64,000 nt of DNA from Crotophaga sulcirostris (GCA_013397455.1 VYZB01000335.1:560480-624479); one strand, 5' to 3'; shown: positions 12,001 to 27,117, counted from the first letter of the stretch. Translations and numbers: made by a program. Notes: generated by a model from the letters alone, not told the origin.

Positions 12001-15000
12001 AAGCAGATCATAAAACTGCTCTGACCAGATCTGCAGAGGAACCAAAACAGATGGCAGAGCCCACTGCAGTTTGGATGAAGATTTCATAGCTAGATATGCA
12101 AGAGAATACTAAAGTGGTTTCAAGGTCAGCGATGAGGTGAAAATTGTGGCCAGATTTCTTCTGTTAGGAGCATGTGCAGCCTTTCTCACACATTTAAAGG
12201 AAATGCACCAAACCCAGAAATTCCTTCACTATCGGGAGCAAAAGCCCACAGTGCAAGGTGATATTGCATTTTTTTGAGAATTTCCTTGCTTAACTTGTAT
12301 TTTTAAAATGTATATTCTACACTAAGTTTTTTTCAGATTGTTGTTCTTGACTATTTATGTGTGTGTGCATTTTTTTAAGTCAGTTAGTTTTACAGGTGAT
12401 CGTACAGCAGTTTGTAAACAATATTAGTGGTGAATTTTGGCAACAAAAATGACTCTCAAATAATGGTTATTGTTACTCAGTTAGTTCTGGGCCCAACATG
12501 CATCTAGAGCTGTTGGCAGCTGATTTTTTTGTCTATGCTTGTGCCTTTTTTTGCCCTCACAAATCTCTGAATCAGTAGTTATGGCTTTAAATGGAAAATT
12601 TCCTCTCTGATCTGTTGTGTTCTTCTAAAAATAAAAATCCCTAGCAATCTAGCTTGTGATATCCATCAGGCTCAGCTACACAGATCTGGAGGCTGTATTT
12701 CTCTCTTGTTTATGTCATTAGTCTGGTTTTAGTTAATTTTCACTTCCTGATGTCTCTTGTGCCTGGTTTGTGGGTTTTTTTTGCTGGTTAACAGGATATA
12801 AATCACCTTGATAGGCCAGCGCTGTTTACTCTGTTTTACTTGTTTGATTTCTGAATATGTTTACCAGAACTTGATCTTTCATCATCACAAAATATCTTTA
12901 ACTGCCTTACGACATAGATTTCACTACAGTTATTTAGTGGCATGAAATATGCACAACTGACTGAAGAATCAGGCTTGTAGTCTGAGTGCTCATCTCTTCT
13001 TTCATTAAAGGTGACTTGCAAGGGTTGGGTTCTGGATCCATGAGAAGTACAAAGACTCTGGTTCAGCATGGCTGAAAGAATGGATGGGTGAGACTCCTGC
13101 TCGCTAGATTAGGATGTTATCCTCATAAAGCGATGCTAAGCTGCATCATGTTTGATATCTCACTTCCATGAAGGACAAGGGGTTTGACTTTACACATTAT
13201 CAACAAAAGAGGTGTTGTACAACAGCGTTAGCAGACCTGCAGTGGGGTGGCTGCCAAACAAATCAGTTCTGTGCTGCATCATCTTCTGCTGAATCACTTC
13301 TGGTCCCAAAGTTTCCCTCTGAGGGGGTGGAGGATAGTGCTAGGGTAAAGGTGGCTTCTCCAGGTTTTTTCTTGCAGGGGTTTCTGAAAAAGGGTGGTTC
13401 AGGTGCAGTGGTTTCAATCATGCCTCAGTGGGCTTGAACACATCTCTACAACACTTCTTCAGTTATAGGTGGGCTAGGTGCCTTTGCATATGGATATTGA
13501 GCTGCTGGATTATATAAAGCTCTGCAGCAATCAAATACTTCCTGCTGCTTTTTCAAAGAACTGCTGCAAGGACATTCACCTATTGCATAAAAGGATCCCA
13601 GGACAGCTTGTATTTTTCCCTAGAGGCTTTGAGAACTTGAAGAGATGAGATCCAGTGATCTTAAAAAAAGTGTAAAAAAGTACCAAAAGTGAGTGGCACA
13701 GACTGCTCCTGGGCTGTTCTGTACTGCCATTTTCCTGTTGATAGCCCAACATTCAACTATAGGCAGTCAAAAAGAATAGAAATGCTTCTAAAATTTTCCA
13801 GAGTTTACAAAAATACGCAGAATCATTACTACTTCTTCTCTAACCAAAAAAGTGCTGATTCAAGGGCCTGCTCTTTGCAGTTGCCATCTCCAGACAGTTC
13901 TTGTTGGCACAAGCCAACTTGCAGCAACAACGTTTGCTTCATTTAGGGATCAGCTGCAGGTCCTTATTGGGCACCTTCTTCTGCTGACCAGCTCAACTGA
14001 ACAGAGGTTGAGAAAACACTCACCGAGCAGCTGATGCACATGCTGACTGTTATCACTGAGGTTGCATGTTAGTTGTTATTCAGACTTGCATTGCCAAATG
14101 CACTATTTTTGGTTCTGTGCTACTCAGCTGAGGTCTTAAGCTCATGCTGATCAAGGATCATGAAGGAGAGTGTGCAGCAAGTCAGTGAGATCAGTATGCT
14201 GAAAGTCACTTGTACTTTGAGAGCCTGCCAAAAATTATGTTTCAGAGGGCATGTATAACTGCCAAAATCAAGCTGATGAATGGCTGTATCATTGAGTTTG
14301 AATGCAGAATGAGGGTCAAGTTCAGAACAGCCTAGCAGTAGGGTATTCCCACAGTCTAAACAGAATGAGACCAGGGAAATTTGTAATCAACGCTTATTAA
14401 AAATAAATTCTTCAGCTCTGTTTTATTCTAAAGTGCAGTAGAGGGAGGGCAGAGAGAAGGTAGGTGACAAGGCAAGTTTAGGGCCATACAGTGCCAGGCT
14501 TATCTGAGCATTTGGAAGTTTCCTCTAGTTAGACACAGTAAAACAAGGAAGGGAAATGCTGATGGTCTCTTCTGGAATCTGTTGCTTCTGCAACACTCGT
14601 GTTCACTTTCTTCTTCCAGGAATATAGTTGCTCATTTTTGATATTAATTCAAAACGTGGAAATAAGATGTCTGTAGATGAAATACTGCATGTGATTTTTC
14701 CTGAAGATGAGAGGAGTTTGAATGTAACTAATGAGGCTTAGTTCTGAAAGCATACAGCCTTGCATTTCATTTTTTTATTGAAGAATTTTTGTCTCCCTGT
14801 GTATCAGGCAGGTGATACAGCAAGAAGTGTATCACTTTCCCTTATCTGAAGAAAGATGGTGAAGAAAAACACAGATCAGGTACAGAAGGTGTCAGGTCTT
14901 GGCTGAATACCCTCTTAAATTTTGCTTTCCAGTTCCATTTACATTCTTCTCTTTAATCAGTGGATGCTTTCCCAGTGCTTTTGACTGGAAGAACTTTGTT

Positions 15001-18000
15001 TATGGCAAGTTACTTTTTGGCTTAGGTCAGTTTCAACCATTTTTTTAGTCAAAGACCCATGTGACTGGAAGAGATATCACAGTAATTGAAGTCCAACATG
15101 ATGACTGCTGAGGAGAAAACGAAGAGCTTACCTAAGAGATAGTACTGCCTGATGTAACTGCCAACCATGATACTGCTAATTGCTATTAACTTATGAGAAA
15201 TGCAATATCATTTCTAACACTCACAAAGGACGGTGCATGGAGGTGTATTGGGAATGTTATGGACAATTTAATTAAAATAGCTGAATATATAGTAATTGTG
15301 GCTACATCTTTTTTGTGACCTCAGTGGTATCCTTTCTTATACATCAGTCATAAGCTCTCAGAGTGATGGCAAGCCAGTCCATATCCATGCAAAAAGGGCC
15401 AGTCCTCGGTGTGGCACTGTGTCCAGATAATGACATAGCAGACAGAGGAGTAAGAAAACCACTTAATGCAAATTAGTTGTTTGTAAACAAAAAACTCACG
15501 TGAAAGCTTATGATGCACATGGCACAATGGACAACAAATACAATAACAGAACAGCAAGCGTAATTAAATGGAGTTTACAACTGAGGCTACCTATCCAAAA
15601 TAATCTGTATAGTGTTGCCATAATATCTAGCAATGGACAAATCCACCCCACTGGATCTGGACATATTGGTTTAATAGATTTTAGTTGGTTGTACATCTGT
15701 GCATAGATTACAAAATGGCATGTACAAGTTAAATTAAATCTCATGGCAGAACATTACATTAGAAACATTAGCTAAGCTTTACAGACTCAAATGATTGCAG
15801 AGCTAATCTAAATCATGAGTGATGATTTATACCAGTCTTTTTATTCATTTATCTCCTGCCCCTAAACTGGAGAGTTGGTTTTCAGATAAAATGTCTCAGT
15901 TAAAAGAAGAACTGAACTCCAGGAAGACAGAGGACCTTGGTTTAATGTAGCAAAGAAGGTAGTAAGGATGGAAGAGTTTGTGAATGATGTGTTACTCTGC
16001 AGTTTGAATTCAGTTCCGGTGGCAATCTTGCCAAGATGTTCTCTTTCCACACTTACCTCTGGCCAGCAGATCTGGTACCTGTCCATTTCATTCAGTGAGC
16101 AGTAAAATGTTGAACCATGTACTAAACAGTTAGCAGTTTCTTCTTCTTCCACCCAAACAAACCCACTTCAGTTATTTTTAAGGACAGAGCTAGAGCAGGG
16201 CTGCACATATAAGGAGTTTGTCTCCTGCTCAGACACCTCATGCTGTGCTCCAGTGCTGGACCAAAAACACCTCGTCTCTGATCAAGGACTTCACCACGTC
16301 TTAAACATTCCTCCTCTTCTTCCCTGCCACCAACCATAGGTCATGTAGGTCTGGACTAAAAGTGTTGACTGCTTTGTTCTCTGGTCTCCTCAGGCTTCTT
16401 CACATTCTCCAAACACCCCCTGATAGCACAGTGAGGGTTAAACCTGTCTGGAACCAATTCCTGCAGCATGTGTTTGTCTGTGTACAAGCACTGATGAACT
16501 ACGATCCCTCTCCATCTATCCTTGCAAATATCCAGTGGCAATTCAAATGTTTGCTGGAAAACAAAGGAAAGGGACACAAGCATGGCTGAGCAGGATCATC
16601 TGTCTGCTTAGGCACAGATACTTGAGGGAACCTTCCTCCATTATTTTCTCAGATAATTTCCAGACAAATATTTAGCTGCTTACCTAATTGATCCCCCACT
16701 GTCAATGTTTATGATCAAAAAATACTGATAATTTCCAGAGAGAAGTATGTTTCATTCTCCTGGGTGAAACTGAAGGTGACAGCGCTGCAAAGCCTGAAGG
16801 GTAAAGGTGGGCTTTCATACAAGGGAGGAAGAGGTGGCTATACTTTCCTTAGACAAAGAGGTCACATTTCTAAAGGGCATGTCTTTCATCTTTCATTTCC
16901 TAGGTACAGTCCAGCAAGTGCTTTGAAGTGCATTGCTGCTCCAGCTGTAAATAAAGAAACTTAATTTCAGGCCAGTTTATGAAGTAGCACTCTACACTAT
17001 AGCTTACATGGCATGTCCTCTTTTGAGAGTCATAAAAAGAAAATTTATACCAAGAGGTGTTGCCTTACACCTGGTGCCAGGTTCTTGTAGAATCAGAGAT
17101 CAGAAATTAACATCTTGTCAATGGTGACAACCGATTTGGGTCTGGACAGTGGGAAGTTAAATGACTAGCCTCCATCATTTTTTTTTTCCTGCTTCAGCTG
17201 TGCAGCAGTGCTAAAAAAAGACAAAACAACCAACAGCTTGCCTGCTCTTATGAATTCAGGTTGCCCTAGTTTATATGGATATATGTGCATGTGTGTATAT
17301 TACTCTGGGTGAATGGAAAGGGGAGTTCCACCTAGAAAAATTGTCATGTATTTTGGGGATGTTACAGACTTAGAGTGACACTGGCAAAGGCTGATTAATG
17401 GAACTGCAAAAAATGTGGCTCATAAATCAGCAAAAAAAGGTCTGCGATGCATCTGGAGTAGCCAGTTGTGCTTTATGAATAGAGTACCCCAGACACAGAG
17501 TACAGCTGCATGCGCTGTATATGGAGGGTGTAAAAGAAGACTCACATGGCTAGGCTTGCCTTTGCCATGTTAGGCAGGTGGCCCTTGGAGTGGTCTAAAA
17601 GAGTAAACCAGTGACCTTTTTCATAGAATCTATCAAAATGAATGAGTAAACATAAACTGAAGCAAGCATGCTACTTAGTTTATTTACTAAACTAATAAAA
17701 ATGCAAAAACCACAGTAATCAAATTATGTTCTCAAGTAAGAATGAATCAATAGATTAATAGATTCAAAGTGCTTCCATACCAAATGAACACAATAAGCAA
17801 TCAATTTAGATTATGAGGCTGCCACTTTCACTCTCAGTTCTTGTCACTAATGAAGTTGTGCTGAGTGAGTCGGAGGAAGAATTATTTGCTTTCAGACCAA
17901 AAGTATTCCACATCCTACCTGAAACACTCCTTTCGCTTGGGTGGAGGGACCACAGGTCACATCACATGTTTGGTTTGGACTTAGACCCTTACCAAGCAGC

Positions 18001-20621
18001 AATGACAGAGGTGAATGATATTCCTCTTTCAACCTAAGTCATGCACAGCGATCCAGGTACAAACAATAACTCTTCACATAACATTTCTTACAGTCTTGTG
18101 GCTGTTTCAGGGTGATGGATGTCATCACCAGTTCCTTTGCCCATATACACAGTTTGTAGGTTAGCAGTTCTACCCACTTAGCACAGGCGGGATCAGTAAA
18201 TACTTCGTGATGGCAGCTTTAGAACAGCTTTTGACCTCATCAGACCTTCCTGACTAACTCATTGGCAGGCTGACATTTATTTTTATGAAACTGTGAAAGG
18301 TGTTTCTCCCCGAGCTGCACACAAACACTCATTTGTAACCTGGGGAGGAGAGCGGCAGGAGGAAGAGGGAAAATAATTAGTCTGAAGTCATCCTGGCAGA
18401 ATAATGATAAAAACCAGTGGTTGAATCTGCAAACCAGACAAGTACCTACTGACCAGGGCTGGACCATGCGCAGGAGCTGGGCAAGTGCCCACTGCCTAGG
18501 CTGTACCATGCTGAGCTCCTGAAACAAAGCTGCACAGACACCAATTGATGCACTGCTGGTGACACAAAGATTATTGGGAGGCAATTTGGGGAAAACTAGA
18601 AGGGATGGAAAATGTACTGCCCAACAATCCCCAGTAAAATATATGCTAGGAGAAGCTGTACTTTCTAATGACTGTAATATTCCCTTCCTGAGACAAAGCT
18701 GAACCCCAGTGAGTGCCAGGGGAAAGAAGGGCTGGATTTATCCTGCACAGAGCTATGCTGAGAAAAAATTCTCTGGGTATTTCTCTCGCTTAAATATCTC
18801 ACTAGGAGAGTTCAAAGGCAGATACTAGTAGGCTTTATCAAAAGAAAGAGCTTTCAACCCATCAGAGAGCAACAATGTGCTGCCCAAGGAATATAAAGAT
18901 AAGTTACTATAATTTCATGCTGTGTTATTTTATTCCATAAGACAAACTGTTACTCGATTTCACAAATTTATAATGGTGACCATACAAATTATGGTTTGAT
19001 GTCACAGGCAGTCTCAAAGTTTCGCTAGCTTGGGAGAAAAAAAGGTAATTGTAAAATGAACAATGACAATAAAACAGCAAAGCTAGGAGGTTATGTTAGC
19101 AATTATTCCTGTTGTGTGAATGATTTCACTATATCTAAATTTCAAGAGGAAAATTTCTTCTGAAGAAAAATTCTTCCTACAGTTCTAATAAGGGTCAGAG
19201 GAAATGGATGATGAGCCTCATGGTGAGCTGGGTGACCAGCATGAATGAGAGGTAGCACGGAAGTCAGCTGAGATGTCACTTATTGCTTCCTGACAAGTTC
19301 CGGGAGAGGATGTCAGCCAAGGATTGACTCTGAAGAGAGCAGGCATCAGCCTGGCTGTCATTGCTGGGGAAGTAAGTGGAGTGTTGCAGCCTCTGAATAC
19401 ACAGTAAACAGGCAATGCAAGAAAGCACTTCAATGCCACTCCTCTAAGCAGATCACCACAAGCAACAACCAGAAATTTATAGCAGGTGGTGAGAGGAATG
19501 CCCCCACAGCAAGCCTGTGTGGGTGGCTAACAGGAGCACAGTGGTCTACTTATCTTCTGATATTGTTCTAAAAATCTGGGAGAACATAGACAACAGACTC
19601 TCTGGGACAATGACATTGACTTTAGTGACTCTTTGAAATGAGGATGAATCAACAGAAAATGGGTCGTGAACAGGATAAAATGCTCTAGGGCATTCCAACT
19701 ATCGCAGTAGGTGCTTGTTTAACATGGCCAGGAATACTGTTATTAAAATAAATATTTGTTGCTAAGATACCCTGTTAGTTCAATAGCCTTAAAATCTAGT
19801 TTGTGTCATTAGACTGGAGGTACAGATATTTTGTAGGTGCATCATTACAGCCATCGCAGGCAGACCTAGGAGGCAAGGAGGGAACTCCTCAAACACTAAT
19901 AAGAAATAAAGCAATCACTAGCAGCAGCTCTGACCTGGAGGGCAAAACTATCCTTGCTGAGTGGGAGTAGGATGGAAGAGCCAGGAGGAAAACAGTTGTA
20001 AAAATGGAGGGATAAGAGCAGCAGGATGGGACACGAGGGAAGGGAGCGTGCTGCCTGACAAATGCCACCGCAGCTGCAGCACTGCTGACCTAGGCTGTGT
20101 TCACATCAGCCAGTGAGGAGGAGCGACAGAGGCAGACCTTGGAGGGCTAGGGGAAGTCTTCTGACATGAAGGACCCAGCATCCTTACAACTCAGATTTCA
20201 GGGGAGGGTTTGTTTGAGTCTTGCTCTGGACTCGTCCCATGGTCTGAGGCCCAGTCAGTAGCTGGAGCAACATAGATGTAACACTAGGGCGTGTCTCCTG
20301 AGTTAGTGTTGTCCAAGCACAAACAAGCACCCAAAGATATCTAGTTTAGGTCAGCATAAGCCTACTTTTTAGGCCTTTAGCCCATGGTGTAGAAACATTT
20401 GTTTCAGCCTTCCTAAAGTAAATTCTATGTACCATTAAGAGAGGGAAAGAGATGCCCCTAGAAATTTCCAAATTCAAATTCATCATCTTTGATGGAACAT
20501 CTGTGCCTCTCTCTCCACTGATAATTTAAGAAATGAGTAGGAAATGTTGGATGACTCATTCCACCAGAGGTACTGCTTTTCTGAGGAGGATCAGCAACTT
20601 TTTAAAGAAAAGGCTGTAGCA
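3093..20621. other. Intergenic, 17.5 kb with no recognised gene or repeat
   Basis: Unique-looking, AT-rich sequence with only short open frames on both strands. A more GC-rich patch spans about 9600-10440 and carries overlapping frames on both strands (up to 136 codons), none protein-like. No TSPAN7 exon was recognised. I saw no CR1 copy in this stretch. Confidence 0.6.
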
Positions 20622-22124
20622 ATAGAATCATAGAATCACTGAATCATTGAACAATAGAATGACCTGAGTTGGAAGGGACCCACAAGGATCATCGAGTCCA
20701 ACTCCTGTCCCTGTATAGGACAATCCCAACTTTCACACCGTGTGTCTGAGGGCATTGTCCAAACGCTTCTTGAATGTTGTCAGGCTTGGCACCGTGACTG
20801 CTTCCCTGGGGAGCTGTTCCAGTGCTCCACCACCCTCTGGATGAAGAACCTTTTCCTAATATCTAACCAAAACCTCCTGCCATTCTCTCAAGTCCTGGTC
20901 ACCAGAGAGAAGAGATCAACTCCTGCTCCTCCTCCTTCCCCTGTGAGGAAACAGTAGATGGCTATGAGGTCCCCCCTCAGTCTCCTCTTCTTTAGGCTGA
21001 ACAGACCAAGTGAATTCAGCCTCTCCTCATATGATTTCTCCTCTAGACCCTTCACCAGCTTTGTGTTCTCCTCTGGACACTCTCCAGTAGCTTGACATCC
21101 TTTTTATATTGCAGCACCCAGAAATGCACACAATATTGGAGGTGGGGCCGCACCAGTGCAGAGTAGAGCGGGACAATCACCTCCCTCGCCCGGCTGGCAA
21201 TGCTGTGGTTGATGCACCCCAGGACACCATTGGCCCTCTTGGCTGCCAGGGCTCACTGTTGGCTCACGTTCAACTTGCTGTTGACCAGGTCCCTCTCTGC
21301 AGGGCTGCTCTCCAGCCTCACTCCCCAGTCTGTTCATATATCCAGGATTGCTGTGTACCAGGTGTAGAACCCAGCACTTGCCTTTGTTAAACTTCATGTG
21401 GCTGGCAATTGTCCGGCTCTCCAATCTGTCCAGACCCCTTTGCAGGGCCTCTTTGCCCCTGAAAGTGTCGACAGCTCCCCTCAGTTTCATGCCATTGGCA
21501 AACTTGACCAGTAAATCCTCGAGTCCTGCATCCAGGTTTTTTATGAGGATACTAAAGAGCACTGGCCCCAAGATCGATCCCTGTGAAATCCCCCAACTGA
21601 CTGGTCACCAGCCTGATGTAACCCCCTTCTCTATGACCCTTTGAGCCCAACCCATCAGACAATTGTTCACCCGCTGCATTATGTGTTTATCCAGCTGTGT
21701 TCTGGACATTTTGTTTAGGAGGATATTGTGAGACACAGTATCAAAGACCTTGCTGAAGTCCATAAAGATTACTACAACTGCTTTTTCTTGGTCAGCTAGG
21801 TGGGTAACCCTGTCACAGAAGGGAGTTAAGTTTGTCAGACAGGACCTTCCCTTTATAAACCGGTGCTGGCTGGGACCAATGACTGTGTTGTCTTTCAGGT
21901 GTTTTCCAGTAGCTCCCAGAATAATCTTCTCCATAATCTTTCCAGGCACTGAAGTGAGACTGACATGTCTGTAGTTACTGGGATCATCCCTGCTACCCTT
22001 CTTGAAGACTGGGACAATATTTGCTAGCTTCCAGTCAACTAGTACCTCTCCATATTCCCAAGAACATGGGAAAATCATTGGGTGAGGTCTCTCTATGACA
22101 TCAGTCAGCTCTTTAAGTACCCTT
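20622..22124 (-). mobile_element. CR1 LINE, about 1.5 kb, with reverse transcriptase remnant
   Basis: The longest CR1 here. On the minus strand it runs from the reverse transcriptase fingers to the ATTCTATG-type tail at 20622-20650. An open segment at 22078-21605 encodes recognisable RT with VVIFMDFSKVFDTVSHNILL. A later segment (21571-21104) starts at the GPVLF motif. The usual FADD catalytic pair is changed to FANG, and the frame is interrupted several times, so it is inactive. The 5' end is truncated near 22124, losing the endonuclease domain. It is a different, older CR1 subfamily from the copy at 46982. Confidence 0.95.
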
Positions 22125-24693
22125 GGATGTTTTTTTCTTCATCTACTTCTCTCTACCATCTCACAGTGTAGTAAGACTAGGGGGTGGAAAACAGTGCCTT
22201 GAGTGTGAGCAGCCTTGGTTCTATGTTTTCCTCAACCTAAAAAGGTCTAGTTTTGTCTGCTATAAGAGTATGCCAACCTCAGCATGGAGGGGAGCCAGGG
22301 AGGGAGCATGAGGCACCCTCTATCTTTCCTGTTGATGGGGCACACCTCTGCAATCATTAATGGGGCATAGCTCCCAAGCCTCAAGGGGCTCAGCTGCCAA
22401 CTTAAGAGGAAGTCTGAGTCTCATCTGGGAAGTGGCAGGAGGTTCTGCTCCTTGCAATGTGTCAGTAATAACACAAGTGGTCACTGAGTAAGACACAGGT
22501 TGTTTTGGGTGAAGACAACTGCCTCTTCTTGAATGCTTACTGGAGCCATTTTCCTCTTGCCTCTTCTGCTTCTGGCTCAATCACCCTCACCTTCCAGTCA
22601 GAGGAGGAGTCAAGGTAAGCACGGAAGTTCTTCATGTGTTTAGGTGTCTAACAGAACAGATCCCAGGGGTGTACTGTACCCTGCCCACACATGCAGGCAC
22701 CAGAAAGGTCCCAGTCTGCAGACTTCCTTACCTGCAAGCATGGGAAAGGTTGAAAAACATCACCCCTCTCTTGCTAGAGACTGAGTCAAAAGGGAGAGCA
22801 CCAAGGGTGGATCCTGGTTTCAGACACAGAAATCCTGAGGCAAGGCTGGCACACAAAGGATATTTCCCACATATTACCTCTTTTTCTTGGGGCTTTAGCA
22901 ACTGATGTTATTAACATTCGTGTTTCTCGATTCAGTTTATACAATTTCATTACAAAGGGCTTTACCAGATGGTAACTCTTGCTTTAGCAGTTTAAGGTGT
23001 TATCACCTCCAGCTGCCTGCTCTGTCCCTCTGTTCAAAATTATGACATTCTAAGAGTCAGCAGAAGGGGACATGCATTCACAGTTCGGCACATTAAGGCT
23101 TCAGCTAATGTGCTGGACCACAATTTGGAGCAACAAAGGAAAAGGAAAAGGTGACATTTCCTTCTCTTCACATTCCTAAGGGAGTGATAACCTTTGCAGC
23201 TGGGAGTGAGTGACGACTGGAGCTGGTCACTTATTAAAGCAGTAGCTCAAGTTTCTCAGAGATCCTGTGTGGCAGTTTTAAACTGTCTTGGTCCTAGAAG
23301 GACTTCACTTATGTCGTAATATAAGTACATTGCTTTGGTTGACACTTGGGTGTGTAGCTGTATCACCATTTCTGCTGTGTGCACTCCTAAAGAAAGCAAA
23401 GCTGTATTTTATGAGCAAACCAAACTGTCCCAGCAAACATGAACTCTTGCCAGTATAGCTGGATCTGCACCAGAGGCTTCTGCTGACACAGCTAAGACAG
23501 TCAAGGATTGTTCTTCTCCCTGCTAGCAACACACCAGGCTGGAAAACATCCGTTGCAGGGACTGGAATAAAAGCAATCACAATAGTTTGTCTTTTCTGCA
23601 GTGCTCCAATTTAAACAGGGTCATACAGGCAGCATCCGTGGATGCAGTTTTACTGCTGAGATCAATTTCAGTGCCCTGTAGAATTAGACTATTGGTAATG
23701 TAGTGTGGCTGCAAAATTAGAAAGTCCAATTATGGTCAGACTCTCCCTGCACAGCTCTCAGCTTTGATGGTTGGAGCCACTAGCATGTTCATGTAGGAGC
23801 AGAAATCTGTGAGAGGTGCCCTGCAGACAGTCCCTGAAAACAAAATACTGGTGGTGCACATGAGGAAGAGGAGCTTGCTGTTACATCTAGCTGCTGTGTT
23901 GTCTGCTTGTCTAACCAGTTTTTACTTACAGAGAAGTAATTCTGGCACAGTATAAATATTGTCAAATAGTTCTGAGAACAATGTTGAAGGAGAAAGGTGG
24001 ATTAGCAGGGATGGATGGTGAAATAGTCTTGTCAGCTCTTTGAAGGGTGATGGAAATATTTTATTATTCCTAACATATCCTAGAAAATGGAAGTCCTCCA
24101 TCCTTTTCTTTACCCCTGTTTAATAACAAGAGTGATGAAACATATGATATCCTCTAGAGTCTTCAGATCAAGAACCCATGGACAAATGAAGGTCATTAAA
24201 GCCAAGAGGTAAAATCTTGATCCTGCTGACTTCAGTGGAGCATGGAGTTTATTTCATGTGCACAAACTTGCTCATGTGTATAAAGTCCTTTTGTACTGTA
24301 TTCTGCTGTTGTGTAATAGTTAAATTATTTCCCAGTATTAATGTTTAACATAGGGATTTTTTTCCATTTTTAAGTTAGAGTTGGTTGCTTCCATTTCTGT
24401 CCTGAGTTCTGGTAACTGAACCATAATTCCTTTGCAGAAGAGTGATGTATGATGATGTTATATTCTGAACCTGGGACTGAGAGACAAAGAACCCAATGTG
24501 TCATTGCCTACCATTTGTACAGCTGTTTAAAGCAGCCAGCAGTATGTGTAATGTTCCCTCCTTCCTTCTCCATCAGTGATAGTCTGTGCTCACTTTTCAG
24601 TGGTGTGAAGAACAATCCATTTTGCTGACCAGTGGAGGATGAGGACCACAGATAACCACTTTCTTCTCTTACCTCTCCTTGTAACTCCTTAGT

Positions 24694-24845
24694 AGCTTTG
24701 GGCATTTCACTTATTGTCCCTCCCCTTTTAGTCATATTTATAAATGAGGGATAATATTTACACACTCTCTTGGCTGTTATGATGACTATTGATTACTGTT
24801 CATGCACTGCTCTGGAAATTAATGTATTGTGCAAGCATTAAATGT
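24694..24845 (+). repeat. MIR-like ancient SINE remnant
   Basis: The order of segments follows MIR/CORE-SINE consensus: gctttgggcatttcactta, then ataaatgagggataatattt, then a ttatgatgactattgatta block and catgcactgctctggaa. Divergence is high, as expected for an insertion predating the radiation of amniotes. Assignment is by memory of the consensus. Confidence 0.55.
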
Positions 24846-25569
24846 AATTTAATTATTCAATATTCAGAATTATTTGACTCTACAGGCTATTTTTAGCTCT
24901 CATTTCTTAGTCTGTATGGAAGACAGTTATTTCTTACAGTCTGCAGAAAACTGTTTAATGGCAAAATGTATATATGCCTTGAAGCTGGTTGCTGCAGGAA
25001 TGTGAGAATCTAGATGCCTATAATTCCCAGAGTCATGTTTTCTTGCATCTCAGCTCATCATATAAAAAAATCTTTCTTTCCCAGCAAATTAAACGCCGTA
25101 TTTTACATCTCGGCTGTCCATCCCTTCTATTGTCTTTTCTATAAACCAAAGAAATCATTGCACTATCTCCTATACCTACTAGTGCACCTTCCTTCTCTGT
25201 TACCTTCATTTCTTTCTTAGCATTGCATGGCATGATTTTCCCACCTATTGCTATCTTAAACCTACCTGGCAGTTCTCCCTATATGGAAACAGTTTGGTCT
25301 TAAGATTTACCTGTCTCAAATCTTATTTTCAAAACTCATTTCAATTCTGTCTTCTGATCTTGTGTTAATCGGTTCGTATGTTTTCAAGTTTTAGACTAAA
25401 TATGTTTTTTAACAATTTATGATTTAAAATCACTGAGGATTTGGCTGGACTCCTTATGCATGGCTCAGATGAACAGTTTCTCTGACGTGACATATGAGTA
25501 ACTCATGGTTCAGCTGAATGGATGTGGCTTCATCTCTGGCCATCTTCACTGACTCGTTACATGGATTGG

Positions 25570-25572
<3 letters not shown>

Positions 25573-25606
<34 letters not shown>
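25573..25606. repeat. (TG)n microsatellite
   Basis: Seventeen uninterrupted TG units. A likely polymorphic marker; no gene nearby. Confidence 0.98.
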
Positions 25607-25609
<3 letters not shown>

Positions 25610-27117
25610 GTGGAAACAGTCAGAGAGCTGCATTTCCCCTATGTTGTGTTGACTTTCCCCCTCAGGAACACTGACAAAAAGCAGTACCTGTGCTGTGGGG
25701 ACTGTGTGGACCACCACTGAGGAAACTGTATTTACTCATTGAGTAGATTGTTGTCATTATTATGCCTCTTCTGTCTGATTTATGCTGGATTGTTTTCATG
25801 CTCTCGAGAAGAGTGGCTCCTGCTCTGTGGAGCATTAAGAAGGACCTCCTTCCCCATGTCTATAAGCGTCAGGGAGAATAGAGTCTTAATATTTGTAGCC
25901 CACTAAAAATAAAATCATGCTCCAAAGCCATAGTGAGGATTTAAGGAAATTGATGAGAGTTGAATGCTCAGCCACTGGCCTTTATGGCCAGGTAGAATCA
26001 ATGTTCAGACAACAAAAGGTTATAATAAGTTTCTGTACTGGGCATTTCTCTTCTACAGACAGTTTTGGTGAGTCTACAGAGACTAACTCAAGAAATGCCC
26101 ATAATTTCTCACATCTGTGCACTGCCAGTAACTCTGTTGTGGGAGTACCAGATAAAATCTAAAAGACTCAGTGACCATCTTCTGCTATACAAAGAGCGCA
26201 GCTGCTGCAAATGAACCTGGGGAAAAGGGGACCAGGATGTTCAACTGGAGTGGAGAGAGGACTAGGACACTTTTCAGATTGTCTCCTAACCTAACAATTG
26301 CCCTTGAAATCAACCTGCTATATGTGAGGCGTGATTCAGGATGCCTTTGTTGCCTCAGGCAGCATCTTTTTCTGGAGGAGCAGCAGGAAGAAAACACAAA
26401 TATAGTAAGTTATGAAGCAGTACAGAACCATCAACTATTTCTTCTGGCCTACTACCTGAAGAGGAGGCCAGAGAGGCAGACCAGGAGAAATGGGCATCAC
26501 TCTGACCTTGTCTTGATTCATGCACAAAGCCGGAAGTCAGTTATTTTTCTGGAAAAATAATGGGAGCTATACAATATCTTTTGTCTTAGAAAAGCTAAAA
26601 TACATGGGAAGGGGTTTCTTCTCTCCACAAAGGGATGGCTCCAAGCAGGCGGAGAGTGATGTGACTGGGAAGGGAAAAACCTGTAACAGACGGGTGGTAC
26701 TGGTTTGGAATACTCCATATGTGGCTTTTTCTGGGAAGGTTTAGTGGATTTACTGAGGCCCTGCTGGCTACAAAGGGACATTCAAATGGAGGCTCTAGAG
26801 AGAGAAATGAGCTCAGTTCTGTGCTAAAGGAAATTAAATAGGGACTTGACTGAGTGGGAGTAATAGCAGCAGCGTATGCGCGTGCATGTGAAACTGGTGC
26901 TGGAGCAGATTAGACTCAGCAGAGAGAACAGCACTGACTGTACTGATGGTGTAGTCAAACGTGGGTTTGTGTGTGCATGTACAGGCCTAGTCACGTGTTT
27001 CATAATACTGAAGTGCTTGTACCAAGGATGAATGTGTCTGAAGAAGGATCACTGGAGGGTGAGGAACGGAGGTCAGCAAGCAAGGCTCCTACTAAGGGAG
27101 CAACAAGTGAAAGACAA

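Larger units (their letters stand above)
22125..27117. other. Intergenic, no recognised gene
   Basis: Contains the MIR-like remnant at 24694 and the TG microsatellite at 25573. A 129-codon open frame at 26171-26560 has no recognisable domain and overlaps antisense frames, so I treat it as chance. Confidence 0.6.

Noticed and set aside
21104..22078. Reverse transcriptase-like open frames as a possible host gene
   Set aside because: They are parts of a decayed CR1 with a changed catalytic motif and several frame breaks.
26171..26560. 129-codon plus-strand open frame
   Set aside because: No recognisable domain, overlaps antisense frames of similar quality, and no clear splice or promoter context.
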